A program made the translations under genes and the position numbers. Positions 7,677 to 15,393 of a stretch of DNA of 16,067 bases are shown here, piece by piece. The notes below the pieces were generated by a model that searched no databases, was not told the DNA's origin, and saw only the letters and a list, made by a program, of their open reading frames with translations. This stretch comes from JBNKFQ01 sp050289385 (GTDB lineage: Bacteria; Pseudomonadota; Gammaproteobacteria; Pseudomonadales; Porticoccaceae), in NCBI GenBank assembly GCA_050289385.1, contig JBNKFQ010000156.1, positions 1 through 16,067 on the forward strand, in the 5' to 3' direction. Each line of letters begins with the position of its first letter. The first letter of the stretch is position 1.

Positions 7677-9001
7677 GACAATACCTCGGAGAAGCCTCTG
7701 TCGGCCTTGTTGGAATTAACACCCCAAACCTTGACTGGTAGGCCCAGTGCCTGTTGGCAGGTAAGACTGACCCGGGTACAAGGTTCGGACTCGGCGGCGA
7801 CATGCAGGCCCGTCTTCATGCGTCCACCGGCGGCGCCGGCAGTAAATATGGGCAGGTACTCCATCAAGTGCAGCATGGCGTCGCCGTGGTCGGTGTAGGC
7901 CAGCACCAGTGAGCGGTCCAGTAACGTCTTGTCACCCTCCTTGATGCTGTCGAGCTTTTGCACCAGTTTGCGGAAGGCGTCCATATACTGCATGGCAAAC
8001 CAGTAGGTCGTCGGCTGGTAGCCCAGTTCCGGATCAAACTGCTCTTCGTGAGAGTACAGGTGGTGAGTTGAGGGGTCACCGGCGACCTTGATGCCATAGA
8101 GGCCCATGGTGAAATTGAAAATCCTTGTCTGTCCGCAAGCGAGAGCATGGGCAATCAGGTCCACAAACAGGTCGTGTGTGGTCAGGATGTTGCCCAATAG
8201 CTGATTAGTGTCGATATCGTCGGGGTCGCCCGGCACGTTGCATGACGGCATGGGTGCGGGTTTTTCCAGCTCCAGAGCCAGTTTCTGCTCGAGTCCGCGC
8301 AGGGAGGTGAAAAACTCGTCCAGCCGCGAACGGTCATCAGCGCCAACCTCGCTAAACAGCTTCTCGCGCTCTTCCTTTACTGCCGACAGCGCGCTCTTGC
8401 GCAACATCACCTCGGGGTCCGGCACAAACTCGGCGGCGTTGGGGTCGACAAAACCGGCGCCGAAAATACGTTTGTAGAGGTTGATCGGCGAGATCTCCGG
8501 CGGGTTAATAGAATTGTCGTTACGCGCACTGTAGCTGAGAATCGTCTCGCCGGTGGCATTCACCTCCAGAGACGGAAAGCGTGTGCGCACGTTTAACTTT
8601 TGAGCAATCTGGGCGTCCAGGCTTTGGCGATAGCCGCCGGGCACCACGGGTGAAGCGCCAGTCATCAAGATCTGCGCAGCCGGGCCGTGGTTGGAGGGGC
8701 CGCCTTCCGGGAAAGCCTGCATGCCACTGAAAATGTTGATTTTGTCCCTGATTGGCTCAAAGGCCTTGAGGTATTTGGTCAGCTCATAATCGCTTCCGGT
8801 TTGTTCCGGTGCCCATTTGGTTGAGCCGAGCCCCAGGGACCAGTACCAGGTGCCGAAGCAAACCGGCAGTTCGCCGCCACCGGCCAGCGCTTCGCCGTTG
8901 TCATCCAAAAATACATCCAGCAGCGGCAAGCCAACACTGACAGCGCTACCCTGTAACATGCCTTTTAGTAGTCTTCTGCGGTTAAACGCTTTGTTTATCA
9001 T
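7673..9001 (-). CDS. Tat-exported DUF1552 family protein
   Basis: Member of the DUF1552 family (PF07586), related in context to DUF1501 proteins that travel with DUF1592-type cytochromes. Numbered from ATG 9001 (442 aa), residues 1-29 form a twin-arginine signal (NRRRLLKG at 7-14, then a hydrophobic stretch), so it is exported folded, perhaps with a cofactor. The family's HxxSHH motif appears as HHLYSHEE (313-320), with Glu in place of the last His. The C-terminal part has LAYTDHGDAMLHL (368-379) and FTAGAAGGRMKTG (386-398), typical of the family. ATG 9001 is preferred because AGAGG lies eight bases upstream and the Tat motif follows at once. A TTG at 9040 would add 13 residues without a good ribosome site. 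Its stop overlaps the next gene's start. Enzymatic activity is unknown for the family. Confidence 0.93.
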   Translation of the reverse strand: MINKAFNRRRLLKGMLQGSAVSVGLPLLDVFLDDNGEALAGGGELPVCFGTWYWSLGLGSTKWAPEQTGSDYELTKYLKAFEPIRDKINIFSGMQAFPEGGPSNHGPAAQILMTGASPVVPGGYRQSLDAQIAQKLNVRTRFPSLEVNATGETILSYSARNDNSINPPEISPINLYKRIFGAGFVDPNAAEFVPDPEVMLRKSALSAVKEEREKLFSEVGADDRSRLDEFFTSLRGLEQKLALELEKPAPMPSCNVPGDPDDIDTNQLLGNILTTHDLFVDLIAHALACGQTRIFNFTMGLYGIKVAGDPSTHHLYSHEEQFDPELGYQPTTYWFAMQYMDAFRKLVQKLDSIKEGDKTLLDRSLVLAYTDHGDAMLHLMEYLPIFTAGAAGGRMKTGLHVAAESEPCTRVSLTCQQALGLPVKVWGVNSNKADRGFSEVLS

Positions 9002-9059
9002 TACATCATCCTCTGCCGTTGTGGCACGGTCTTTGTACAATTTTAGTGCCTTGCCGGAG

Positions 9060-10703
9060 TCATGAACGGTAAAACTTGTCGCTGGTGGCGATCATCCGCA
9101 GTAACCCAGTCAACTTGTATCCGTCCTGTGCAAATAGTTTGCGTATCTTTTTCAACCACTTGCGATCACCGGAGACCACCTCGCGACCGACGCCGTAGGA
9201 AAACACCCGGGTCACCACGCAAGACACCACATTGGGATTGTCGTGCAGCGCCTGGCCAAGCTCTGCGGCATCGGCGTAGCTGGCGCCGTCCAGCTCGCCG
9301 CTGGTGTCGATCGTCAGGCCCTGTTCGGTGGTGCGGAATTCGCCAGCGCCATCAAAGCTTTCCAGAGCCAGGCCGATGGGGTCGGTAATCTTGTGGCAAC
9401 CCGCGCAAGCTGGCGTCGTGGCGTGGGCCACCAGTCGCTGGCGCATGGTGGTCGGCCCGTCGTGGCTGGCCGGTTGTACCAGGCTGAAGTCGACGTTGGG
9501 CGGCGGTTTCGGCACTTTCTGGCACAACAGGTTCTCGCGCAGGGCCTTGCCACGACGGGTTGGCGAAGTGCGGCCCGGGTGCGAGTGCAGGGCGACAAAG
9601 GCCGGTTGGCTGAGGATGCCGGTGCGCGCATCGCCTTCGGGGTATTCGTAGGCCATCCAGCGGTCCTCTTTATCGGCGGGCCCGGTTTGTACCAGCGGTA
9701 CACCCAACATTGCCGCCAGCGAAGGCGTCAGCCAGGTTTTACGCAGGGTAAAGATGTCACGGTAGTCGCCCTCCTGCACCAACAGGTGGTCGAGCAGCGT
9801 GCGCAGCATCTGCTCGGGCGCGTCTTTGAAAACCTGCCGGGTGAATTTGGGGTAAATCACGGCGTCCTTGCTGAGACTTTCAAAGTGGTCCAGGGCCAGC
9901 ATGTCGGAGAAAAAGCCGCGCACGCCATTTTCCACCCGCACCGAGCGCAGCATGCGGTCGACCTGCTTCTCCAGCCCTTCTTTGGTATGTAATTCACCGC
10001 TGCCAGCGGCGTCCAGCAATGGGCCATCCGGAGTGCTGTTCCACAACAGGAAGCTGAGACGGGAAGCCTTGGCCCAGCCCGTCAGGCGAGTGCCGCCGGG
10101 TCGGTCCGGATCGGGTTCTGCGGTTTCAACCCGAAACAGAAAATTAGGTGATACCAGCATGTTGGTAAGGCTGCGTTGCAAGCCGGCAAAGTAGTCCTGC
10201 TTTTGCTCAGCGGTGGTTTTGACCCACTGCAACTGGGTTGCCAATTCACCATCCGTCAGCGGTCGCCGGTACAACAAACGGCCCACGGCAGCTAAAAAGC
10301 GCTCGCTGCATTCGGCGCTGTAGTAACTCTGTTCGGGTGTCGTACAACCGACCAGTTGTTCCCGGTTGGTTTCGTTGACCACCTGGCTGGCGATGTTGCT
10401 GGCCATCAGCTCAGCGGCTTCAAAGCCCATTATACTAATGCCGGAATCAGCGGCACCCACTGCCAGCAAACCTTCTTTACGCTTTATGGGGTCGGGCAAG
10501 CTGTCGCGAATAATGATGTTGTCACCGAACACTTCGCGAATGATATTGTGGTATTGCTCGGCGGTGATGCGTTTGACGTACTCTTTTTGATTTACGGGCG
10601 ACCCGGCGTTTTTAGTGGATTGCCAATAGAGGAAGCCTGCGCCGGCAACGGCAAGCAGCACGGCCGGTATAATCAAGCGGGCGTATTTTTTGTTCTGGGG
10701 CAT
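9060..10703 (-). CDS. Membrane-anchored DUF1592/DUF1588/DUF1585 protein with one haem-c motif
   Basis: A multi-domain protein best known from Planctomycetes and Myxococcota. Residues 8-27 are a signal anchor (LIIPAVLLAVAGAGFLYW). The domains follow in order: DUF1587 (about 43-100, RITAEQYHNIIREVFGD), DUF1595 (about 115-190, with RRPLTDGEL), DUF1592 (about 205-335, RLSFLLWNSTPDG, GFFSDMLALDHF), DUF1588 (about 358-458, RTGILSQPAFV, LLCQKVPKPPPNVD) and DUF1585 (about 475-547). A single c-type haem site, CAGCH, is at 433-437 in DUF1588. The separate N-terminal cytochrome domain found in many relatives is missing, so this is a short monohaem form (547 aa). The start is ATG 10703 with GAGG 11 bases upstream, 17 bp after the preceding stop. 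It probably works in the periplasm with the DUF1552 product. Role unproven; electron transfer is inferred from the haem site. Confidence 0.93.
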   Translation of the reverse strand: MPQNKKYARLIIPAVLLAVAGAGFLYWQSTKNAGSPVNQKEYVKRITAEQYHNIIREVFGDNIIIRDSLPDPIKRKEGLLAVGAADSGISIMGFEAAELMASNIASQVVNETNREQLVGCTTPEQSYYSAECSERFLAAVGRLLYRRPLTDGELATQLQWVKTTAEQKQDYFAGLQRSLTNMLVSPNFLFRVETAEPDPDRPGGTRLTGWAKASRLSFLLWNSTPDGPLLDAAGSGELHTKEGLEKQVDRMLRSVRVENGVRGFFSDMLALDHFESLSKDAVIYPKFTRQVFKDAPEQMLRTLLDHLLVQEGDYRDIFTLRKTWLTPSLAAMLGVPLVQTGPADKEDRWMAYEYPEGDARTGILSQPAFVALHSHPGRTSPTRRGKALRENLLCQKVPKPPPNVDFSLVQPASHDGPTTMRQRLVAHATTPACAGCHKITDPIGLALESFDGAGEFRTTEQGLTIDTSGELDGASYADAAELGQALHDNPNVVSCVVTRVFSYGVGREVVSGDRKWLKKIRKLFAQDGYKLTGLLRMIATSDKFYRS

Positions 10704-10720
10704 GGTAACAGTTACCTCGG

Positions 10721-11836
10721 TTAGCGGACGTCAGCGACCAGTGTGCCATCGGGTTGCGCCACGAAGGCCGGCACTGACTCAATTCGATAAGTGACCGAAA
10801 TCGCGCGATTGGCTCCGGTCTCGGGGTCTGGGTCGGCGTCCGCCGTTTGTTGCAGATTGTGATAGAGCGCCGCCAGATCAGCGGTGTTGGCCTCATTGGA
10901 CATGGCGGTGCTGTGCCACCAGGCTTTCCAGGGGCGGTATCCGCCAATGTAGCCATTGACAGTTCGGTCGGTATTGAGGGTCAAGCGCAATCGGGCCCTG
11001 GATATGGCCATCTCCGGATAGTATACGTTTGCTCCGGTCAGGGACAGGTCGGCGCTCTCGCTGCCGGAGATAAACACCCCATCCTTTATTTCGCCCTTGA
11101 ATTCACCGTGAGTGCGCGGCTCCGGGTCTATGACATAGGTGACGTCGGCCAGCGCTGCGCCAGTGACGTTTTTACGCAGGTCGTCGACGCCGCGATAAAA
11201 GTTGATGGTAGCCGGGCCATCCTTGCTGAAGTCATCGGTAGTAATGGTGAATAGCCACGCGCCGTAGTTGCGGCCCGACGCCGCCCGCCGCCAGAAATTA
11301 TCCTCATTGCGCGGCCGGTTCGGCAGGTCGATGTTGTAATTGGGGAAGCAGCCGATGGCGCGGAACAACTGGTTGTCGACGCCTTTGGCGCCGGTCTCCG
11401 GATCGATAAAACCGTCGTCATCGTCGGCGTCCTTGCCATCGAGATCAAAGCCGTAGGCTTGTTCGCCTTCGTAGGTCTGAAAGTAGTCGGCTTCAACATC
11501 CGACTCGGGATAGTGGTAGATGTTGGCCAGTTTGCCGTCGATGATGCCGCGGGTGGCCGCCACTGTGAGGTCGGTCAGGCACTCGAGCGGATGCTTGGCG
11601 ATCTCTTCGCGTTCTTCGGGGGTAAAAAACTTGCTATAACCCCGTTTCAGCAATTCGCCGTGGCGAAATACTTGAGTGCAGTGTTTTTCATCTTTGAGAG
11701 TAGCTGTGTGAAAAAAGCTCACCACAAAGCCCCTGGTTTCCGCCAGTGAAGGGGTGGAAGACAGCAGGGACAGCATAGCGGTGGCCGTCAGCATTCGAAT
11801 TTTGGTTGACTTGTCAGGGTGGCGGACTGCCTTCAT
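10721..11836 (-). CDS. Secreted acidic protein of unrecognised family, first gene of the operon
   Basis: I cannot name the family. The 371-residue product has a Sec signal peptide (hydrophobic stretch about 15-29, cleavage near SLA-ET at 32-33), so it acts outside the cytoplasm. The most striking part is an Asp-rich stretch at 131-145, DLDGKDADDDDGFID, shaped like a calcium-binding loop. It is followed by GVDNQLFRAIGC (152-163). Three cysteines (53, 86, 163) remain after export and could form one disulfide. The C-terminal half reads as beta-rich (VTYVIDPEP, GVFISGSESADLSLTG, RLRLTLNTDRTVNGYIGGY). ATG 11836 has AAGG nine bases upstream; Met15 is an alternative start that keeps the signal core. 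It leads the operon with the DUF1592 and DUF1552 genes, so it is probably a partner or substrate-binding subunit of that set. That role is inference. Confidence 0.85.
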   Translation of the reverse strand: MKAVRHPDKSTKIRMLTATAMLSLLSSTPSLAETRGFVVSFFHTATLKDEKHCTQVFRHGELLKRGYSKFFTPEEREEIAKHPLECLTDLTVAATRGIIDGKLANIYHYPESDVEADYFQTYEGEQAYGFDLDGKDADDDDGFIDPETGAKGVDNQLFRAIGCFPNYNIDLPNRPRNEDNFWRRAASGRNYGAWLFTITTDDFSKDGPATINFYRGVDDLRKNVTGAALADVTYVIDPEPRTHGEFKGEIKDGVFISGSESADLSLTGANVYYPEMAISRARLRLTLNTDRTVNGYIGGYRPWKAWWHSTAMSNEANTADLAALYHNLQQTADADPDPETGANRAISVTYRIESVPAFVAQPDGTLVADVR

Positions 11837-11946
11837 AAATAATTACCTTTTCTGCCAACTGGTCTGGCCAATGCTAAATGAACGCGCAATAGTTTCGCAA
11901 TATTGGCGGTTAATCAATGGCACCGGGCATTTGGGCATGCAAAAGG

Positions 11947-11963
11947 TGGCAATCAGATTGCCA
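11947..11963. promoter_or_regulatory. 17-bp perfect palindrome, candidate operator of the four-gene operon
   Basis: TGGCAATC-A-GATTGCCA is a perfect inverted repeat with 8-base arms and a single central base. It lies 111 bp upstream of the operon's first start codon, in the only sizeable gap before it. Such compact symmetry suits a dimeric DNA-binding protein better than an RNA hairpin, since there is no room for a loop. AraC-type proteins more often bind direct repeats, so the binder may be another regulator. Confidence 0.5.
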
Positions 11964-12014
11964 AACAGTGGCGATCGGTTCAATTTTTATGTGATATTGC
12001 CTGAACCGGGGTCG

Positions 12015-12047
12015 TCGGGTGGATTACGCTGCGCAAATCCACCTCTA
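12015..12047. repeat. REP-like palindrome at the 3' end of the AraC gene
   Basis: GGTGGATT (12018-12025) pairs with AATCCACC (12036-12043) across the loop ACGCTGCGCA. The core GGTGGATTACGCTGCGC...AATCCACC, with flanking TAC/GTA, looks like a short interspersed palindrome common between genes in many proteobacteria. No U-tract follows on either strand, so it is not a standard terminator. The TAG stop codon of the AraC gene (12045-12047) lies in its edge. Only one copy is seen in this window. Confidence 0.6.
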
Positions 12048-13139
12048 CGGGGTGGACAACAATTTCGCTTTGTAGTTGCGCGGCAACACACCAAAATGGC
12101 GATGGAATACTTTACGAAAGCTGGCGGGGTCGCGATAACCGACCCGTAGTGCCACCTGGTCGATATTGAGTTGGGTGTTAACTAACAGTTCCTGGGCTTT
12201 TTCCATGCGTTGCCGCTGTACAAATTCGTAGATCGTCTCGCCGTAGCGCAGCTTGAATTGTCGTGTCAGACGGCTACGACTAAGGCCGAGTGTGTCGCTC
12301 AGGTCGCCGATGCTGGGCGGGTTGAGGTAATTTTCGGCCAAAAGCTGGCGAGCGTGTTGTAACAAGATGTCGGCTTGTTCGGGCTGGGGTGGCTGGTCCT
12401 CTTGCGCCGTTTTTTCGGCGAGTGTCACCAGATAGAGGGTAAGTAGTTCCAGTGCCTTGCCTTCGGCATATACGTGAAAGGTATCAGGTGTCATGGAGCA
12501 AGATAATAGTTCGTCGAGTACGCTCATCATTCTGGGAGTGATTTGGCACCAGCTTTGAGAGCCGCACAGTGAACGGTTGGTGTCATCAAGTCCGAGACGT
12601 TGTCGTAATTCCGGGAGGTCAAGGCCCAGCCGTTGGGTTAATACCGGAGCGCGAAACATGATGTCAACACAGGCACCCGGTTCAAAAGGCACCGGCACTT
12701 CTGCGAAAAACTGGTCCGTTGAATAATGCACCAGCACGCAACTGCCAGTTGGATACTGGAAATCCCGGTCACCTACCCGACCCCGGTAACTACCTCGGGT
12801 TATAAAAGACAGCGAGTACCAATCGTCTCCGGTCACCTCTACCACGCCGATGGGTTTTCGTTGCAGATGGTGGTAAATCTTTAGTGCAAAGTCAGTGTTA
12901 AATTTGGCTTTGAAGGTACTGCCACAGTAATTTCCAGTGTCCATGTCGTAGCGCACCACAGGTCGGCTGAGCACAGGTTCGGCCTGACGCAGCAACTCGT
13001 CGAAGCTGAGGCCATCGACCAACCATTTGCTGAGGGATTCGTAGTCAACATCAGTTGTCCGCTCGGGCAGGCCCACGATATCGGGTAGGTACTGGGTACC
13101 TGGAAAGATGAAATGCGGGATTTTTGGAATCTGGACCAT
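12045..13139 (-). CDS. AraC-family transcriptional regulator
   Basis: Cytoplasmic DNA-binding regulator of 364 residues from ATG 13139. The C-terminal ~100 residues carry two helix-turn-helix units of the AraC/XylS type. The first is SIGDLSDTLGLSRSRLTRQF; the second lies in NIDQVALRVGYRDPASFRKVFHRHFG, the family signature. The N-terminal ~200 residues resemble an AraC_binding_2 ligand/dimerisation domain (PF14525-like: YSLSFITRGSYRGRVGDRDF, TGSCVLVHYSTDQ). An upstream ATG at 13367 would add 76 residues with no family likeness and would overlap the transporter start, so I chose 13139, which has AGG nine bases upstream. It is divergent from the OPT transporter and co-oriented with the four-gene operon 208 bp downstream; either or both may be targets. 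The ligand is unknown. Confidence 0.92.
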   Translation of the reverse strand: MVQIPKIPHFIFPGTQYLPDIVGLPERTTDVDYESLSKWLVDGLSFDELLRQAEPVLSRPVVRYDMDTGNYCGSTFKAKFNTDFALKIYHHLQRKPIGVVEVTGDDWYSLSFITRGSYRGRVGDRDFQYPTGSCVLVHYSTDQFFAEVPVPFEPGACVDIMFRAPVLTQRLGLDLPELRQRLGLDDTNRSLCGSQSWCQITPRMMSVLDELLSCSMTPDTFHVYAEGKALELLTLYLVTLAEKTAQEDQPPQPEQADILLQHARQLLAENYLNPPSIGDLSDTLGLSRSRLTRQFKLRYGETIYEFVQRQRMEKAQELLVNTQLNIDQVALRVGYRDPASFRKVFHRHFGVLPRNYKAKLLSTP

Positions 13140-13213
13140 GGTTACGCACCTGTCTCGACGTTCGACTCTAGCGTATTCGCTGTTTGGCGGCAAATAGTTG
13201 ATCATGGTCCAGA
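13130..13213. promoter_or_regulatory. Divergent control region with an 11-bp inverted repeat
   Basis: The 226-bp gap between the AraC and OPT starts should hold promoters for both genes. TCTGGACCATG (13130-13140), which covers the AraC start codon, is repeated in perfect inverted form as CATGGTCCAGA (13203-13213). The 62-bp spacing (about six helical turns) would allow a looped, autoregulatory complex. I could not place convincing -10/-35 boxes here. A chance origin is not excluded. Confidence 0.35.
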
Positions 13214-13365
13214 GGGATTTTCTCATTTGGCTATAACGGAAGAATCTGGGAACGGTGTGCACATCGAGAGAATCAATCCATACACGGAAGTAATTGCATT
13301 TCTCTTCCAGTCGAGTACAGTTTTGATCCCCTGGAAAATCTCGCCATTTTTTAGGGGAAACGCCC

Positions 13366-15393
13366 ATGAAACCTGCCCTTCCGCCCTTGCCGGCACCATT
13401 GGTTGGACCACATCACACCCTGGTCGAGATCACCGTCAAGGGTCTGCTGCTGGGGAGTATCCTCTCCGTGTTGCTGGCGGCGGCCAATGCCTATATTGGC
13501 TTGCTGGTGGGTATGACCGTTTCGGCGTCGATTCCCGCAGCGGCGGTGTCGATGGGAGTGCTACGCTTGTTTCCGCGCTCCAATATTCTCGAAAATAATA
13601 TGGTGCAAACCGCTTCGTCGGCTGGCCAGGCTTTGGTGGCAGGGATGATTTTTACGGTGCCGGCGCTGGTGATGATGAAGGCCTGGCCGGGCTACCAGTA
13701 CTGGCCAATGGTGTGTATGGCAGTAATCGGTGGGGTACTGGGGGTGGCCTTTACCATACCCTTGCGCCGAGCCCTGATTGTTGAGGCCCGCCTGACATTT
13801 CCTGAGGGGGTTGCCACCGCAGAAGTGCTGAAGACCGGCGGCATCGAAACGGAGGCGCGCCACACCACCAATAGCGCCGAGTCCACCCGGGGTCTGCGCC
13901 ATCTGTTGGAAGCCGCGGGCCTGGGGGCTCTGTTCAAGCTATTGCAGTCTGGTGCCGGCATCCTGGCTGGTACGGTCTCGACTGTACAGAGCACCTTTGG
14001 TGGCCATTATCTGTTTAGCGCCAACATCACCATGAGTTCTGCCCTGCTTGGGGTGGGGTATATCGTTGGCCTCAATATTGCGGTATTGGTGTTTTTGGGT
14101 GGGATCATTGGCACTTTGGCAGGTGTGCCGCTCAACTGGTGGCTGAATAGCGAAGCCATTATGGCCGCGGCCGGGGTCGCGGCCAATACGCCGTGGTCTG
14201 AATTGAGCGCAGCCGATTGGGCCAACCTGGCGAGCCAGTCGTGGAGCAGTTGTCGTCGGATCGGGGTGGGCGCGATGATGGTCGGTGGGGTATGGTCTTT
14301 GTTGAGTCTGCTCAAACCGCTGATCAAAGGGGTGCGTGCCAGCTTGCAAGCTCATCGCGAGCGCGAGCAAAGAGGATTGGCACGTACCGAGCAAGACACG
14401 CCGATACAAGTGGTGATAGTCGTGGCCTTGCTCAGCGCCCTGCCATTGTTTTTGATTTTTCATTCGGCGCTCGCACAGTACGCTGATCGACTCGTCATCG
14501 CTGTGCTAATGACGGTACTGATGCTGGTTTTTGGATTTGTCTTTGCCTCGGTTGCCGGTTACATGGCTGGCCTGGTGGGCAGTTCCAACAACCCCATCTC
14601 CGGGGTGACCATCGCCACCGTGATCACCTCGGCGCTGATTTTGCTGCAACTGATGGGCAACGAGGGTCCGGCGGCTATTCTCGGGCCGATGGCGGTTATG
14701 TATCTGGCGGCGATGATCTGCTCGGCGGCGGCCATCGCCGGCGATAACATGCAAGATCTCAAATGTGGTCATTTGCTGGGTGCTACCCCCTGGCGCCAGC
14801 AACTCTACCAGGTGATTGGTGTGGTGGCGGCGGCGCTGGTGATTCCGATAGTGTTGCAAGTGCTCGATGCCGGTTACGGCATAGGCCGCCCGGCGCCGGG
14901 AAGCATTGCCACCACCTTTTTATCCGCTCCCCAGGCGAGCCTGATGGCGGCGCTGTCGAGTGGCATCTTTGGTGCCGGTATTGAGTGGAATTTCATTTTT
15001 ATCGGTTGTGCTCTGGCGGTAGTGCTGATTGTGCTCGACCAGATTCAGCGGCGCCGCGGAGCGAGTTTTCGGGTACCGGTGCTGGCGGTGGCGGTGGGGA
15101 TCTATCTGCCGCTGGGTTTGTCGGTACCAATTTTCGTGGGCGGGCTGATTGCCACGCGCATTGCTCGACTCTCAAGGCATGCCGATCCAGCCAGCCGCCA
15201 GCGGCGCTCAAATGCTGGCCTGCTGGTGGCGTCGGGGTTGATTACCGGCGAGGCCTTAATGGGGGTGCTACTGGCTGTGGTGGCTGCGTTTGTGATGCCC
15301 CTGCCGGGTACTGTGGCTGCCGGGGGCGCGCTTGGCATTGCCGCCATGGTGCTGGTGATCGGATACCTTTATCGAAGAACATTAAAAGGGTGA
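13366..15393 (+). CDS. OPT-family oligopeptide transporter
   Basis: Inner-membrane secondary transporter of the oligopeptide transporter (OPT) superfamily, COG1297 type, expected to import small peptides (some relatives move metal chelates) using the proton gradient. The 675 residues are mostly hydrophobic segments spread over the full length. Family signatures are clear: NILENNMVQTASSAGQAL at 73-90 and GSSNNPISGVTIAT at 405-418. Other segments fit too, such as RLTFPEGVATAEVLK and SAAAIAGDNMQDLKCGHLLGATP (in the shortened motif DNMQDLK). The start is ATG 13366, with AGGGGA about eight bases upstream. It is divergent from the AraC regulator, the usual arrangement for a regulator and its target. 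With the M20 peptidase elsewhere in the window it suggests peptide use. No strong terminator follows; GGCGT...ACGCC near 15404-15428 is too weak to call. Confidence 0.95.
   Translation: MKPALPPLPAPLVGPHHTLVEITVKGLLLGSILSVLLAAANAYIGLLVGMTVSASIPAAAVSMGVLRLFPRSNILENNMVQTASSAGQALVAGMIFTVPALVMMKAWPGYQYWPMVCMAVIGGVLGVAFTIPLRRALIVEARLTFPEGVATAEVLKTGGIETEARHTTNSAESTRGLRHLLEAAGLGALFKLLQSGAGILAGTVSTVQSTFGGHYLFSANITMSSALLGVGYIVGLNIAVLVFLGGIIGTLAGVPLNWWLNSEAIMAAAGVAANTPWSELSAADWANLASQSWSSCRRIGVGAMMVGGVWSLLSLLKPLIKGVRASLQAHREREQRGLARTEQDTPIQVVIVVALLSALPLFLIFHSALAQYADRLVIAVLMTVLMLVFGFVFASVAGYMAGLVGSSNNPISGVTIATVITSALILLQLMGNEGPAAILGPMAVMYLAAMICSAAAIAGDNMQDLKCGHLLGATPWRQQLYQVIGVVAAALVIPIVLQVLDAGYGIGRPAPGSIATTFLSAPQASLMAALSSGIFGAGIEWNFIFIGCALAVVLIVLDQIQRRRGASFRVPVLAVAVGIYLPLGLSVPIFVGGLIATRIARLSRHADPASRQRRSNAGLLVASGLITGEALMGVLLAVVAAFVMPLPGTVAAGGALGIAAMVLVIGYLYRRTLKG

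Noticed and set aside
9002..9040. TTG start for the DUF1552 gene 13 codons upstream
   Set aside because: The ATG at 9001 has a good ribosome site and places the twin-arginine motif at the very N-terminus, as expected.
9243..9992. Long plus-strand frame opposite the DUF1592 gene
   Set aside because: It is antisense to a gene with clear domain motifs; its Arg/Gln/Ala-rich product is typical of a shadow of GC-rich coding sequence. The same applies to 7080-7898 (+) and 13939-14463 (-).
13140..13367. N-terminal extension of the AraC gene to ATG 13367
   Set aside because: The extra 76 residues show no family likeness and would overlap the OPT start codon, leaving no divergent promoter region.
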